Positions 1-8,017 of a DNA stretch of 46,083 nt are shown piece by piece (position 1 is the stretch's first letter; every line of letters starts with the position of its first letter). The notes beneath the pieces were generated by a model. It was not told the origin of the DNA, did no database searches, and saw nothing but the letters and a program-made list of their open reading frames with translations. The stretch is from Lachnospiraceae bacterium (lineage in GTDB: Bacteria > Bacillota > Clostridia > Lachnospirales > Lachnospiraceae). The stretch spans positions 1 through 46,083 of the forward strand of contig JAFTWX010000062.1 of NCBI GenBank assembly GCA_017465095.1, read 5' to 3'. A program made the translations under genes and the position numbers.

Positions 1-146
1 AGCTCGTTGCTGAGAAGATCGCTCTTGATCTCGAAAACAGAGTTTCATTCAGACGTGCTATGAAGCAGTCTATCGGCAGAACAATGCGTCTCGGCGCAAA
101 GGGTATAAAGGTTAAGGTTTCAGGCAGACTTGCCGGAGCGATATAA
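1..146 (+). pseudogene. rpsC: 3'-truncated fragment of ribosomal protein S3
   Basis: Reading from base 3, 47 codons run to TAA at 144-146. The peptide carries the C-terminal KH-domain signature of bacterial S3: a segment with [10 protein letters not shown], then [16 protein letters not shown]. In intact S3 this is followed by an Ala-Glu-(Ile/Met)-Ala-Arg segment and several dozen more residues. Here the homology stops at GRLAGA, followed by one Ile and a stop. Downstream there is no rplP or rpmC as in the usual S10 operon. So this is a broken copy, or a true rpsC cut by a rearrangement or an assembly join. The 5' part lies outside the window. S3 identity is secure; why it is broken is not known. 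Confidence 0.8.
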
Positions 147-181
147 TATGCTCTTTTATTGAATTTGAACTTAACAACAGA

Positions 182-373
182 GTGGAATATTTAACATGGA
201 AAAAAGATATTTTGAATGATGATGAATTAAATATGCCTTATAAAGTGGTTTTAAATATCCCAAAACTATTTTGGGAATATTTAGATGAGCAGGCGAAACG
301 GTTAAATATTGGAGTAGAAGATTACATTAAAATATTGATAGAAAATAAATATGACCAAGATAATCATATTTGA
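182..373 (+). CDS. Small hypothetical protein, ribbon-helix-helix-like
   Basis: A 63-codon reading frame starts at GTG 182; an ATG at 233 would give a shorter form of about 46 residues. Neither start has a strong ribosome binding site. The C-terminal two thirds (NIPKLFWEYLDEQAKRLNI, then a short helix) have the strand-helix-helix look of small Arc/CopG-type DNA-binding proteins and some antitoxins. It is convergent with, and overlaps by 10 bases, the small gene at 364-543, which has the same flavour. The region is AT-rich and lies beside the truncated rpsC, so it may belong to an integrated element. The coding status is uncertain. Confidence 0.4.
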   Translation: MEYLTWKKDILNDDELNMPYKVVLNIPKLFWEYLDEQAKRLNIGVEDYIKILIENKYDQDNHI

Positions 374-543
374 TTCTCCATATTTTCAAGGGCGTATTCG
401 ATACACTGTATTACCACTTTATTAAAAGACATGTTATTACTATTTGCTAATTCCTGAACTTCCTTAATTAAATTAGTTGGAAGTCGTAAAGATTTGTATT
501 CATAATCGGAATAGTCTTTTTTTAGTTTGAAAGATTTAGACAT
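364..543 (-). CDS. Small Arc-like ribbon-helix-helix DNA-binding protein
   Basis: 59 residues from ATG 543 (an upstream GTG at 552 is possible but no better placed). The chain reads as a basic N-terminus, a strand (YEYKSLRLPTNLIKEVQELA) and two helices ending in FNKVVIQCIEYAL. This is the classical RHH layout of Arc-type repressors, many of which sit in mobile elements. A conserved Asn-Met-Ser-Phe-Asn turn joins the helices. It is divergent from the lipoprotein at 662, with an AT-rich spacer of about 118 bases holding plausible promoters for both. Its target could be that spacer; this is inference. Confidence 0.6.
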   Translation of the reverse strand: MSKSFKLKKDYSDYEYKSLRLPTNLIKEVQELANSNNMSFNKVVIQCIEYALENMENQI

Positions 544-661
544 TTTTTGCACTTCACATATTTATGTTATAATTGTATTATTTTTTATAATGTGATAATA
601 TATGAGATATGTACTATAAATATAGCATAAATATATTACAAAATTCGGGAGGAGAAATGTT

Positions 662-1483
662 ATGAAAAAGAAAATGATAATGTCACTCGTTGTTGCAGGG
701 ATGATGGGTTTGATGCTCACTGGATGCGGAGACAAGACACCTGAGAAGGTTACTGTAGAGATGGAACCTACTACAGAAGTTACAACCGAGGTAACCAATC
801 CAGAAGAGCAACCACTCGTTGATGAGGAGCCTACCGTAGAAGCCACTGAGGAAGCTACAGACGATACAGTCGAGGTAGAAGTCGTTGAAGACGGTACTAC
901 AGTTTCTGACGAGCAGGTCGAGGTTGGTGATTATCTCACTGAGAATGGTATCACAATCACACCTCAGGGCACTCACGTGATGAAGATGGCTGACTACGGT
1001 GCAGATACTACTCACGACAGAGAAGTCGAGATTAAAGTCGAGACAGTACCATCCAGCGAGGAAGGTTACAGCGATACAATCTTGACAGCAAGAGTTGACG
1101 TAACAATCGGTACAAACTTCAATTCAGGTTGGCATGTATACGATAGATACACAGGTCTTGATTTGAAGGGTACTGCTGAAGACGTAGAATATTACAATGA
1201 AGGTGGTACAAATACTACTGAAGGTTCTCTTGATGTAGATGGTATGTTATATGATTGTTCAGTAACATTTAACGCAGATACAACTTCAGACCCGACAGCT
1301 TGGTTGGTTACTTACACAGTTCATCATCCAAGCGAGTATGATGGGGTAGTTTTTGAAGTAGGTAAGTTATCAGCTTCTCAGGATGCCCTTGAAGATTCTC
1401 TTGATGATTCAGTTGTTCGTAAGATTGCTGACTATCCAGAATTAATGGAAGACCAGTTCTACTTCACAGCAACAGACAATTAA
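662..1483 (+). CDS. Lipoprotein with acidic Thr/Glu-rich linker
   Basis: 273 residues from ATG 662, with GGGAGGAG nine bases upstream. The N-terminus is a type II signal peptide: basic KKK, hydrophobic run, then the lipobox LTGC with Cys22 as the lipidated residue, so it should be anchored to the outer face of the membrane. Residues about 25-90 are a low-complexity Glu/Thr/Val linker that probably spans the wall. The C-terminal 180 residues look beta-rich and soluble, and I do not recognise the family. It is followed directly by a strong terminator, so it is a single-gene unit. It lies between the rpsC fragment and the tRNA remnant, suggesting cargo of an integrated element. Confidence 0.8.
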   Translation: MKKKMIMSLVVAGMMGLMLTGCGDKTPEKVTVEMEPTTEVTTEVTNPEEQPLVDEEPTVEATEEATDDTVEVEVVEDGTTVSDEQVEVGDYLTENGITITPQGTHVMKMADYGADTTHDREVEIKVETVPSSEEGYSDTILTARVDVTIGTNFNSGWHVYDRYTGLDLKGTAEDVEYYNEGGTNTTEGSLDVDGMLYDCSVTFNADTTSDPTAWLVTYTVHHPSEYDGVVFEVGKLSASQDALEDSLDDSVVRKIADYPELMEDQFYFTATDN

Positions 1484-1495
1484 ATATCGTTTAAG

Positions 1496-1524
1496 ACTAC
1501 CACCTTTCGGGGTGGTAGTTTTTG
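1496..1524 (+). terminator. Rho-independent terminator after the lipoprotein gene
   Basis: ACTACCACC at 1496-1504 pairs with GGTGGTAGT at 1511-1519 around a TTTCGG loop and is followed by a short T run. It begins 13 bases after the lipoprotein stop codon. Confidence 0.85.
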
Positions 1525-1689
1525 TATAAATCAGAATATGTGAGTATTTCAAAAAGGATAATTTCGTCTGTACCCCCCAAGTCCTACCGGATGCTTCGCA
1601 AGGTTGACAGGCTCAATGTAAATGTTTACTTTTGTTTACTTTTGGGGTTTTGAGTGATGAAGTGCCCTTGATTTTACTAGATTTTTTGA

Positions 1690-1721
1690 GCGTCATAGGG
1701 GTTCGAATCCCTTTCTCGCTA
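1690..1721 (+). repeat. 3' end of a tRNA without its 5' half; possible attachment site
   Basis: Bases 1697-1713 form a T arm (stem AGGGG/CCCTT, loop TTCGAAT), followed by a seven-base acceptor-like strand TCTCGCT and an A at the discriminator position (1721). Upstream there is no matching 5' anticodon stem, D arm or AGCGAGA acceptor strand, so no complete tRNA exists here. Elements inserted by tyrosine recombinases at tRNA 3' ends leave such a duplicated end at their far boundary. Two copies of TTGTTTACTTTT-like sequence just upstream (about 1622-1644) could be arm-type recombinase sites, but this is speculative. The tRNA species cannot be named. Confidence 0.5.
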
Positions 1722-1729
1722 CGAAGTAA

Positions 1730-1764
1730 AAACCTGTAAACTTCGGTTTGCAGGTTTTTTGTTT
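1730..1764 (+). terminator. Rho-independent terminator with UUCG loop
   Basis: AAACCTGTAAAC at 1730-1741 pairs with GTTTGCAGGTTT at 1746-1757 around a TTCG tetraloop, then a T-rich tail. It directly follows the tRNA-like 3' end, as would be expected for the terminator of a tRNA transcription unit. The rest of the gene-free stretch up to 1881 holds only AT-rich promoter-like sequence (TATAAT near 1852) for the MATE gene. Confidence 0.85.
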
Positions 1765-1881
1765 TGTGATACGATACCCAAGATGGCAGGTAGCTATTTT
1801 GATAAAAAAGACAAAAATATGATATACCGCAAAAAATGCGGATGTTAGTATAATATCATCGGACGCAGTGGAGGTATCATC

Positions 1882-3264
1882 ATGGCAAAGACAAAGCTTG
1901 AGTCTGATCTCACAAAAGGGAATGTATGGAAGCAGATGCTTCTTTTTGCAATTCCCTTTTTTATCAGCAATTTAATACAGTCATTATATGGAATTGCCGA
2001 CATGATGATCGTTTCGTATTTCGGCGGAACGGAGAGTGTGGCCGGAGTTAATACGAGCAGTTCGATTATCATTATTGTGACCAATCTTGCTACCGGAATT
2101 GCTGCCGGGGGAACGGTTATGGTCGGGCAGTTTCTCGGTGCGGGGCAGAGAGAAAATATCAAGAAATCCATCAGCACGCTGTTTCTGACATTGCTGGGAT
2201 TGGCAGCAGTGATTACCATCGGTTTGCTCTTGTTTGCGCATCCGCTTCTTAAAGCATTGAATACGCCGGCGGAGGCTTACGGGGAATCTTACGGTTACCT
2301 CGTGGTCAGCCTGATCGGTGTGGTATTTATTTTCGGTTATAATGCGGTAAGTGCCGTGATCCGCGGAATGGGAGACGGAAAAACGCCGCTCTATTTTGTG
2401 ATTGTGGCGTGTTTTGTGAATATCGGGCTGGACCTTTTGTTCGTCGCGGTTTTTCATTGGGGAGCGACAGGTGCAGCTGCAGCGACGGTCATTGCGCAGG
2501 CGGTTTCCATGATCAGCTGTGTGATTTATCTTGTGCGCCATGATTTTGTGTTTGATTTTAAATGGTCTTCGTATCAGTTTGACAAAGATATGTTTTCGAC
2601 GTTGATGAAGGTGGGACTTCCGAACGGCGTGCAGCATGCAGCCACCAATTTATCTTTTCTCTTCATGACGGCTCTCATCAATGACATCGGCGGTGTCGCA
2701 GCCAATGCGGCTGTGGGCATTGTCGGAAAGTTCAATACATTTGCACTGATGTTGCAGGTGTCGTTCAACACATCCGCCTCGGCGATGATTTCACAGAATA
2801 TCGGAGCAGGGCAGATGAAACGTTCCAAGAAGATTATGCAGTGTTGTTTGGTGCTCTGCACCATCATGAGTGTATTTGTTTATTCGATTGCATATTTTTT
2901 CCCGGAGGAGATTCTTCTTTTGTTCGGCGCAAAACCGGATGTGGTGGAGCAGGGCGTGATTTATATGAGTGCGTTCCGCTATGAGTATGTGTTTGTTCCT
3001 GTGATTATTGCACTCAATTCCATGTTCCTCGGAAACGGAAACGGCTGGATATTGCTTGTGACTAATTTGTTGTCATCGTTTGTTGTGCGGATTCCGGCAG
3101 CGCTTTATTTGGGAATTTCGCAGGGTATGGGTGTATACGGAATCGGACTTGCAGTTCCGATTGCATCCTGTGTGGGTGCCATTGCAGTTGTGGTATTCTA
3201 TTATAGTGGTTGTTGGAAAAAGAATGTAGTGATGAAAGGAGATATGGGGTATGAACAATTTTGA
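1882..3264 (+). CDS. MATE family multidrug/cation exporter
   Basis: 460 residues from ATG 1882, ribosome binding site GGAGG nine bases upstream. It is highly hydrophobic with about 12 predicted membrane helices in two homologous halves, starting with the family-typical Gly-Asn-Val-Trp-Lys-Gln-Met and then a first helix ending in LYGIADMMIVSYF. Length and layout match bacterial MATE transporters (NorM/DinF branch), which export drugs or metabolites using a sodium or proton gradient. The substrate cannot be read from sequence. The stop codon lies inside the next gene (14-base overlap), so it is co-transcribed and probably translationally coupled with the alcohol dehydrogenase. Confidence 0.92.
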   Translation: MAKTKLESDLTKGNVWKQMLLFAIPFFISNLIQSLYGIADMMIVSYFGGTESVAGVNTSSSIIIIVTNLATGIAAGGTVMVGQFLGAGQRENIKKSISTLFLTLLGLAAVITIGLLLFAHPLLKALNTPAEAYGESYGYLVVSLIGVVFIFGYNAVSAVIRGMGDGKTPLYFVIVACFVNIGLDLLFVAVFHWGATGAAAATVIAQAVSMISCVIYLVRHDFVFDFKWSSYQFDKDMFSTLMKVGLPNGVQHAATNLSFLFMTALINDIGGVAANAAVGIVGKFNTFALMLQVSFNTSASAMISQNIGAGQMKRSKKIMQCCLVLCTIMSVFVYSIAYFFPEEILLLFGAKPDVVEQGVIYMSAFRYEYVFVPVIIALNSMFLGNGNGWILLVTNLLSSFVVRIPAALYLGISQGMGVYGIGLAVPIASCVGAIAVVVFYYSGCWKKNVVMKGDMGYEQF

Positions 3265-4435
3265 TTTTTACAGTCCGACTTATTTTGCATTCGGCAAAGA
3301 CAGGGAAAATGAGGCGGGACAGCTTGTGAAGCGATTCGGAGGAAGCAAGGTGCTTCTGCATTACGGCGGACAGTCGGCCAAAAAATCGGGCCTTTTGGAC
3401 CGTGTAATTGCTTCGCTTGAAGCAAGCGGCATTTCTTATGCGGAGCTGGGCGGTGTTATGCCGAACCCGCGAAGCGGCCTTGTCTATGAAGGAATTGAAA
3501 TTTGCAAAAAAGAGGGCATTGATTTCATCCTTGCAGTAGGCGGCGGAAGCTCTATCGATTCGGCCAAGGCGATTGCAATGGGTGCTGTGTATGACGGAGA
3601 TTTTTGGGATTTTTATGAAGGAAAGGCCACAGCGCAGGCTGCGCTCCCGGTCGGAACCGTTTTGACAATTGCGGCCGCAGGAAGTGAAGGCTCACCGGAT
3701 TCTGTGATTACACACGAAAACGGAATGTTAAAGAGAGGTGCGGGCACAGATTTGATCCGCCCGAAATTCTCGATTCTGAATCCGGCGCTGACACAGACGC
3801 TTCCGGCGTACCAGACAGCTTGCGGTGCGACAGACATCATGGCACATGTGTTTGAGCGATATTTTACAAACACAACAGAAGTGGAAGTGACAGACCGGCT
3901 TTGTGAGGCTGTCGTTTTGACGATGTTAAAGGAAGTGCCGAGAGTCATCGCCGATCCAAACAATTACGATGCGAGAGCCAACATTATGTGGGCAGGAATG
4001 GTAGCGCACAACAACATTGTAGGCGTGGGTCGTGACCAGGATTGGAACAGCCATTTGATTGAACATGAGCTTTCTGCACTTTATGATTGTGCACACGGCG
4101 CAGGGCTTGCGGTGATTATGCCGGCCTGGATGGAGTATGTGACAGAGCATCACGATGTGATGCGCATGGCGCAGATGGCCACAAGAATTTTCGGTTGTGA
4201 GATGAATTTCGCAGATCCGAAGGCGACTGCACGGGAAGGTATTCGGGCATTTCGCCGGTTCCTTGTTTCCATCGGTATGCCGATTAACTTCGAACAGCTT
4301 GGTGCCAAGGAAGAAGATATTCCTGCTTTGGTCGACAAGCTCGGTATCGGAGACGGAAAAACAGGCGGTTACGTGGCGCTTGACAGCGCAGCAGTGACAG
4401 AAATATATCAGATTGCAGCAAGAGCAAGCTTATAA
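3251..4435 (+). CDS. Iron-containing alcohol dehydrogenase, butanol dehydrogenase/YqhD type
   Basis: 394 residues; ATG 3251 follows GAAAGGAGATAT and overlaps the MATE gene. It reduces aldehydes to alcohols with NAD(P)H in the cytoplasm. The nucleotide-binding loop GGGSSIDSAK is at residues 97-106. The metal ligands expected for this family are present: Asp195 and His199 (in CGATDIMAH), His268 and His282 (in CAHGAG). Residue spacing matches E. coli YqhD almost exactly, so this branch (YqhD/BdhA) fits better than AdhE-type enzymes. In an anaerobic fermenter it probably recycles reduced cofactor or detoxifies aldehydes. The link to the exporter upstream is unexplained. Confidence 0.93.
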   Translation: MNNFDFYSPTYFAFGKDRENEAGQLVKRFGGSKVLLHYGGQSAKKSGLLDRVIASLEASGISYAELGGVMPNPRSGLVYEGIEICKKEGIDFILAVGGGSSIDSAKAIAMGAVYDGDFWDFYEGKATAQAALPVGTVLTIAAAGSEGSPDSVITHENGMLKRGAGTDLIRPKFSILNPALTQTLPAYQTACGATDIMAHVFERYFTNTTEVEVTDRLCEAVVLTMLKEVPRVIADPNNYDARANIMWAGMVAHNNIVGVGRDQDWNSHLIEHELSALYDCAHGAGLAVIMPAWMEYVTEHHDVMRMAQMATRIFGCEMNFADPKATAREGIRAFRRFLVSIGMPINFEQLGAKEEDIPALVDKLGIGDGKTGGYVALDSAAVTEIYQIAARASL

Positions 4436-4496
4436 ATTATGCCGGAGACAAAAGTGCTCCGCATATTGTATAAAACTAATTCACCCCAGATTTGGC

Positions 4497-4537
4497 AAAG
4501 GCCGCGGAAGAAAGTTCTTTCGCGGCCTTTGTTTTTG
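4497..4537 (+). terminator. Strong terminator after the alcohol dehydrogenase gene
   Basis: AAAGGCCGCG at 4497-4506 pairs with CGCGGCCTTT at 4521-4530, with further pairing of AAGAA/TTCTT toward the loop, then TTTTT. The AAA/TTT flanks allow it to work on both strands. Confidence 0.9.
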
Positions 4538-4619
4538 AGGCTTGTGTTGATTTGTCTGGCGGGGGTATATGAAGATGTTCATGATTTCTGATGCCCCGCT
4601 ATGGTGGCGGATATTGGTG

Positions 4620-4734
4620 TTATGTAAACTAAAAGGGCATATAAATAATATAATTGCTCTGGTGCCCCGTTTTTTCAAAAAATCGGGGCATAGAAATCAA
4701 TATTATGGCCTCTTTGCCCAAGCGGTTTACATAA
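4620..4734. repeat. Palindromic repeat element, family 1, copy A
   Basis: The ends are imperfect inverted repeats: TTATGTAAACTAAAAGGGC at 4620-4638 and the reverse complement of TTATGTAAACCGCTTGGGC at 4716-4734 (14 of 19 bases match). Inside is a second hairpin, TGCCCCG at 4663-4669 with CGGGGCA at 4684-4690, separated by T and A runs. Related GGGGCA/GCCCCG words flank it on both sides (about 4592-4600 and 4758-4790). The same order recurs at 45794-45908. No ORF of note lies inside. It fills the gene-free stretch 4538-4902. It could be a MITE-like element, a structured RNA, or a two-sided terminator. Confidence 0.7.
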
Positions 4735-4902
4735 TTCTGAGACAAATAAAAATACCGGGGCACCACAACTGACAGCAAGTCACATATGCCCCGCAAACCC
4801 CACAAATGTGCCGCAGGAAATCTCAAATGTCCTGTACACCTCCATATCTTTCTTTCCGCCCCGATTTGTGGTATAGTTGATTAGTAAAAAAATGAGAGGT
4901 AA

Positions 4903-6465
4903 ATGAAAATGATTTTAGATGTATCACATTTGACACATGGATTCGGAGAGAGAGCTATTTTCAATGATGTATCTTTCCGTTTATTAAAGGGAGAACATAT
5001 TGGATTGATCGGAGCTAACGGCGAAGGGAAATCCACATTTATGAATATTGTGACAGGGCAGCTTGCGCCGGACGAAGGAAAGGTAGAGTGGGCAAAGCAC
5101 GTGCGCGCCGGCTATCTTGACCAGCATGCGGTGCTGGAAAAGGGAATGACCATCGGCGATGTGCTCAAATCGGCGTTTTCGTTTTTGTTTGATATGGAAG
5201 CGCGGATTACGGAAATATATGAAAAGTTAGCAGAAGCTAACGAGGATGAAATGGATGAGCTTATGGAAGAAGCGGGAACGCTGCAGGATCTTCTCACCAG
5301 TCATGACTTTTATGTAATTGATTCCAAGGTGGAGGAAATTGCAAGAGCGTTTGATTTGCTTTCGCTGGGACTTGACCGGGACGTGACGGATCTTTCCGGA
5401 GGGCAGAGAACCAAACTTCTTTTGGCAAAGCTTCTGTTGGAGAAGCCGGACATCCTGCTTTTGGACGAGCCGACCAACTATTTGGATGAGCAGCATATCG
5501 TATGGTTGAAGCGGTATTTGCAGGAATACGAAAATGCTTTTATTTTGATATCGCATGATATTCCGTTCCTGAACGAAGTGGTTAACATAATATACCATAT
5601 GGAAAATCAGGAATTGAACCGTTATGTAGGGGACTATGACAAGTTCATGGAAGTTTACGAGATGAAAAAGATGCAGCTGGAAGCCGCCTACAAAAAGCAG
5701 CAGAAGGAGATTGATGACCTCAAGGATTTTGTGGCGCGGAACAAGGCGAGAGTTGCCACAAGAAACATGGCCATGTCCCGTCAGAAAAAGCTGGACAAGA
5801 TGGAAGTGATTGAACTGGCAAGGGAAAAACCAAAGCCGGAGTTTCACTTCAGGGAGGCGAGAACGCCGGGCAAAATTTTGTTTGAGACAACGGATCTGGT
5901 TATTGGTTATGATAAAGAGAAACCGCTTTCCAAGCCGATCAATCTGCGCATGGAGCGCGGCGAGAAAATCGCACTGATCGGAACGAACGGCATCGGAAAA
6001 ACCACATTTTTGAAAAGCGTGCTCGGCATGATTGATTCCCTGGAAGGAAAAGTGGAACTGGGCGATTATTTGCACAAGGGCTATTTTGAGCAGGAAATCA
6101 AAGCCGGGGAGCAGACCTGTATTGAAGAAATTTGGGAGGAGTTCCCGGGATTTACCCAGTACGAGGTGCGAAGTGCCCTTGCAAAATGCGGTCTCATGAC
6201 GAAGCATATTGAGAGCAAGGTGAAGGTGCTCAGCGGAGGCGAGCAGGCAAAAGTGAGATTATGTAAACTAATCAACCGGGAGACAAATCTGCTTCTTCTG
6301 GACGAGCCGACCAACCATTTGGATGTGGATGCGAAAGAAGAATTGAAACGTGCTTTAAAAGAATACAAGGGTTCCATTCTTTTGGTATGCCATGAGCCGG
6401 AGTTTTACGAAGGCGTAGTGGACAAAGTATGGAACCTGGAAGAATATTCCAAGTTGTTTGTGTAA
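4903..6465 (+). CDS. ABC-F family ATPase (duplicated ATPase, no membrane domain)
   Basis: 520 residues with two ABC cassettes and no membrane segment. First cassette: Walker A GANGEGKST at 37-45, signature LSGGQ at 164-168, Walker B LDEPTNYLD at 187-195. Second: GTNGIGKTT at 360-368, LSGGE at 443-447, LDEPTNHLD at 466-474. Between them is the charged helical linker (about 250-310) that in ABC-F proteins reaches into the ribosomal E/P-site region. These proteins act on translating ribosomes, either as housekeeping factors or antibiotic-protection proteins; which applies cannot be told. A purine-rich GAGAGG precedes ATG 4903; ATG 4909 is an alternative. Motif TTATGTAAAC occurs at 6259 and its variant at 5581. 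Confidence 0.93.
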   Translation: MKMILDVSHLTHGFGERAIFNDVSFRLLKGEHIGLIGANGEGKSTFMNIVTGQLAPDEGKVEWAKHVRAGYLDQHAVLEKGMTIGDVLKSAFSFLFDMEARITEIYEKLAEANEDEMDELMEEAGTLQDLLTSHDFYVIDSKVEEIARAFDLLSLGLDRDVTDLSGGQRTKLLLAKLLLEKPDILLLDEPTNYLDEQHIVWLKRYLQEYENAFILISHDIPFLNEVVNIIYHMENQELNRYVGDYDKFMEVYEMKKMQLEAAYKKQQKEIDDLKDFVARNKARVATRNMAMSRQKKLDKMEVIELAREKPKPEFHFREARTPGKILFETTDLVIGYDKEKPLSKPINLRMERGEKIALIGTNGIGKTTFLKSVLGMIDSLEGKVELGDYLHKGYFEQEIKAGEQTCIEEIWEEFPGFTQYEVRSALAKCGLMTKHIESKVKVLSGGEQAKVRLCKLINRETNLLLLDEPTNHLDVDAKEELKRALKEYKGSILLVCHEPEFYEGVVDKVWNLEEYSKLFV

Positions 6466-6481
6466 GGAAAGAGAGAAGAAC

Positions 6482-6802
6482 ATGGTTACAAGTTTGGCCA
6501 GACAGGCAATCATAATTAAATCCAAGGACAATACAAGCGGAGTGCTGGGAAACTATGAGTGCAGCTACTGCCTCGGACTTTTTTCAAAGGTTGCGGGAAT
6601 TGCAGAGGATGACAGTTATCAGGATATGGTGACGTGGCATCAAGCGGTTATGACGCAGATGGAGCAGTTTGAGACCGAAGATCCGCAGCTTGCGGAGGTG
6701 CTCCGGATGATGCGGGCTTATGAACCGGCAGAGGAAGTGGACGAGCAGATGAGAGAGCTTTATCACGTTGGGCTTGCGGAAAATCGTATGTGGCAGTTAT
6801 AG
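6482..6802 (+). CDS. Small hypothetical protein preceding sbcD
   Basis: 106 residues from ATG 6482, preceded by GGAAAGAGAGAAG; a TTG 24 bases upstream, overlapping the ABC-F gene, would add eight residues. I do not recognise the family. A short N-terminal segment (ARQAIIIKSKDNTSG) and a NYECSYCLG patch with two cysteines precede an acidic helical C-terminal half. No signal peptide or membrane helix is seen. It starts 16 bases after the ABC-F stop and ends 12 bases before sbcD, so the four genes probably form one transcript. Its position hints at a role with SbcCD or simply at shared transcription. Confidence 0.75.
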   Translation: MVTSLARQAIIIKSKDNTSGVLGNYECSYCLGLFSKVAGIAEDDSYQDMVTWHQAVMTQMEQFETEDPQLAEVLRMMRAYEPAEEVDEQMRELYHVGLAENRMWQL

Positions 6803-6814
6803 CGGGGGAACAGA

Positions 6815-8017
6815 ATGAAATTTTTGCATATTTCCGATCTTCATATAGGAAAACAGCTGTACGGCTACAGTCTGCTGGAAGACCAGCGGTGTGTGCTGGG
6901 GCAGGTTGTGGAGCTTATGAAAAAAGAACGCCCGGATGCGCTTTTGGTCGCAGGGGATATATATGACAAGGCGGTCCCGTCTGCGGAAGCCGTGAAATTG
7001 TTTGACTGGTTTTTGACAGAAGCCTCCGAGACGGATGAGGGGATTTCGATTTTTGTAATTGCGGGAAACCATGATGCAGCCCGGCGGATTGATTTTGCGG
7101 GCAGTATTTTGCGACGCGAAAGAGTTTATATGATAGGAACGCCGCCGGAGAAACCGGAGGATTTCATACAGAAAGTAACGCTGACAGATGCCTGCGGCGA
7201 AGTGGATATTTATAGTTTGCCGTTTTTTAAACCGGCCGCTGTCCGCAAGGTGTTTACAGAGGAAGAAAATGAAAGTTATGTAAACTGCGCAAAAGAAAGC
7301 GGAAGAAGCGAATACGATGTTTATCTTGAAAAACTTCTTGCCCGTGAGAAGATAGATTACAACAAAAGAAATGTTATGTTAACTCATCAGTTTTATATGC
7401 CGAGGAGCGGAACTATTGAGAGGACGGATTCGGAGATTGTTACGGTCGGTATGCTGGACAATATTTCGGCGGAGCAGCTTTCGGCATTTGAGTATGTGGC
7501 GATGGGGCACATTCACAGACCGCAGAAGTGCGGAGGTGAGCAGATGCGTTACTGTGGAACACTGATGCCTTATTCTCTCAGTGAGGAAAAGGATGAAAAG
7601 TCGATCACGATGGTGACGCTCGGTGAAAAAGGTTCTAAGCCGGAGATAGAGACGATTCCGGTAAAACCGCTCCGCAGAGTGAGGAAAATCAAAGGGACGA
7701 CGCAGGAGATTCTCGGAGCCTCGGAGACGGGATTTGGCTGCAACGACGATTATGTTTCCATCACGGTGACGGACGAGCATCCGGGACGTTTTGTACGGGA
7801 AGAATTGGGAAGCAGATTTTCTCATATTTTGGAAATACGATTTGAGAACAGTCATATAAAGGAACTGATCGGAGACGGAAGTGATGCACCGCTTTCGCAG
7901 GATTATTTTGAGATGTTTGCGCAGTTTTATGAAATGCGCAACGGAGAAACCATGAGTGAACAGGAAACGTGCATTTTAGCGCAGCTTCTCAATGAGAGTC
8001 AGGAGGAAGAGGAATGA
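6815..8017 (+). CDS. sbcD: Nuclease SbcCD subunit D (Mre11-type exonuclease)
   Basis: 400 residues from ATG 6815 with GGGGGAA upstream. It carries the calcineurin-like phosphoesterase motifs in order: SDLHIGK (Asp8, His10), GDIYDK, GNHDA, a later THQ motif and GHIHRPQ. These bind two manganese ions and cleave DNA ends and hairpins in complex with SbcC. The C-terminal 100 residues form the capping and SbcC-contact region. The stop overlaps the sbcC start (ATGA), which is the usual arrangement. SbcCD would be expected to open hairpins formed by palindromes such as those elsewhere in this window. Two motif copies (TTATGTAAAC 7276, TTATGTTAAC 7374) lie in the gene. Confidence 0.96.
   Translation: MKFLHISDLHIGKQLYGYSLLEDQRCVLGQVVELMKKERPDALLVAGDIYDKAVPSAEAVKLFDWFLTEASETDEGISIFVIAGNHDAARRIDFAGSILRRERVYMIGTPPEKPEDFIQKVTLTDACGEVDIYSLPFFKPAAVRKVFTEEENESYVNCAKESGRSEYDVYLEKLLAREKIDYNKRNVMLTHQFYMPRSGTIERTDSEIVTVGMLDNISAEQLSAFEYVAMGHIHRPQKCGGEQMRYCGTLMPYSLSEEKDEKSITMVTLGEKGSKPEIETIPVKPLRRVRKIKGTTQEILGASETGFGCNDDYVSITVTDEHPGRFVREELGSRFSHILEIRFENSHIKELIGDGSDAPLSQDYFEMFAQFYEMRNGETMSEQETCILAQLLNESQEEEE

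Noticed and set aside
1600..1721. Complete tRNA gene
   Set aside because: Only the T arm and acceptor 3' strand can be formed; no D arm, anticodon stem or matching 5' acceptor was found.
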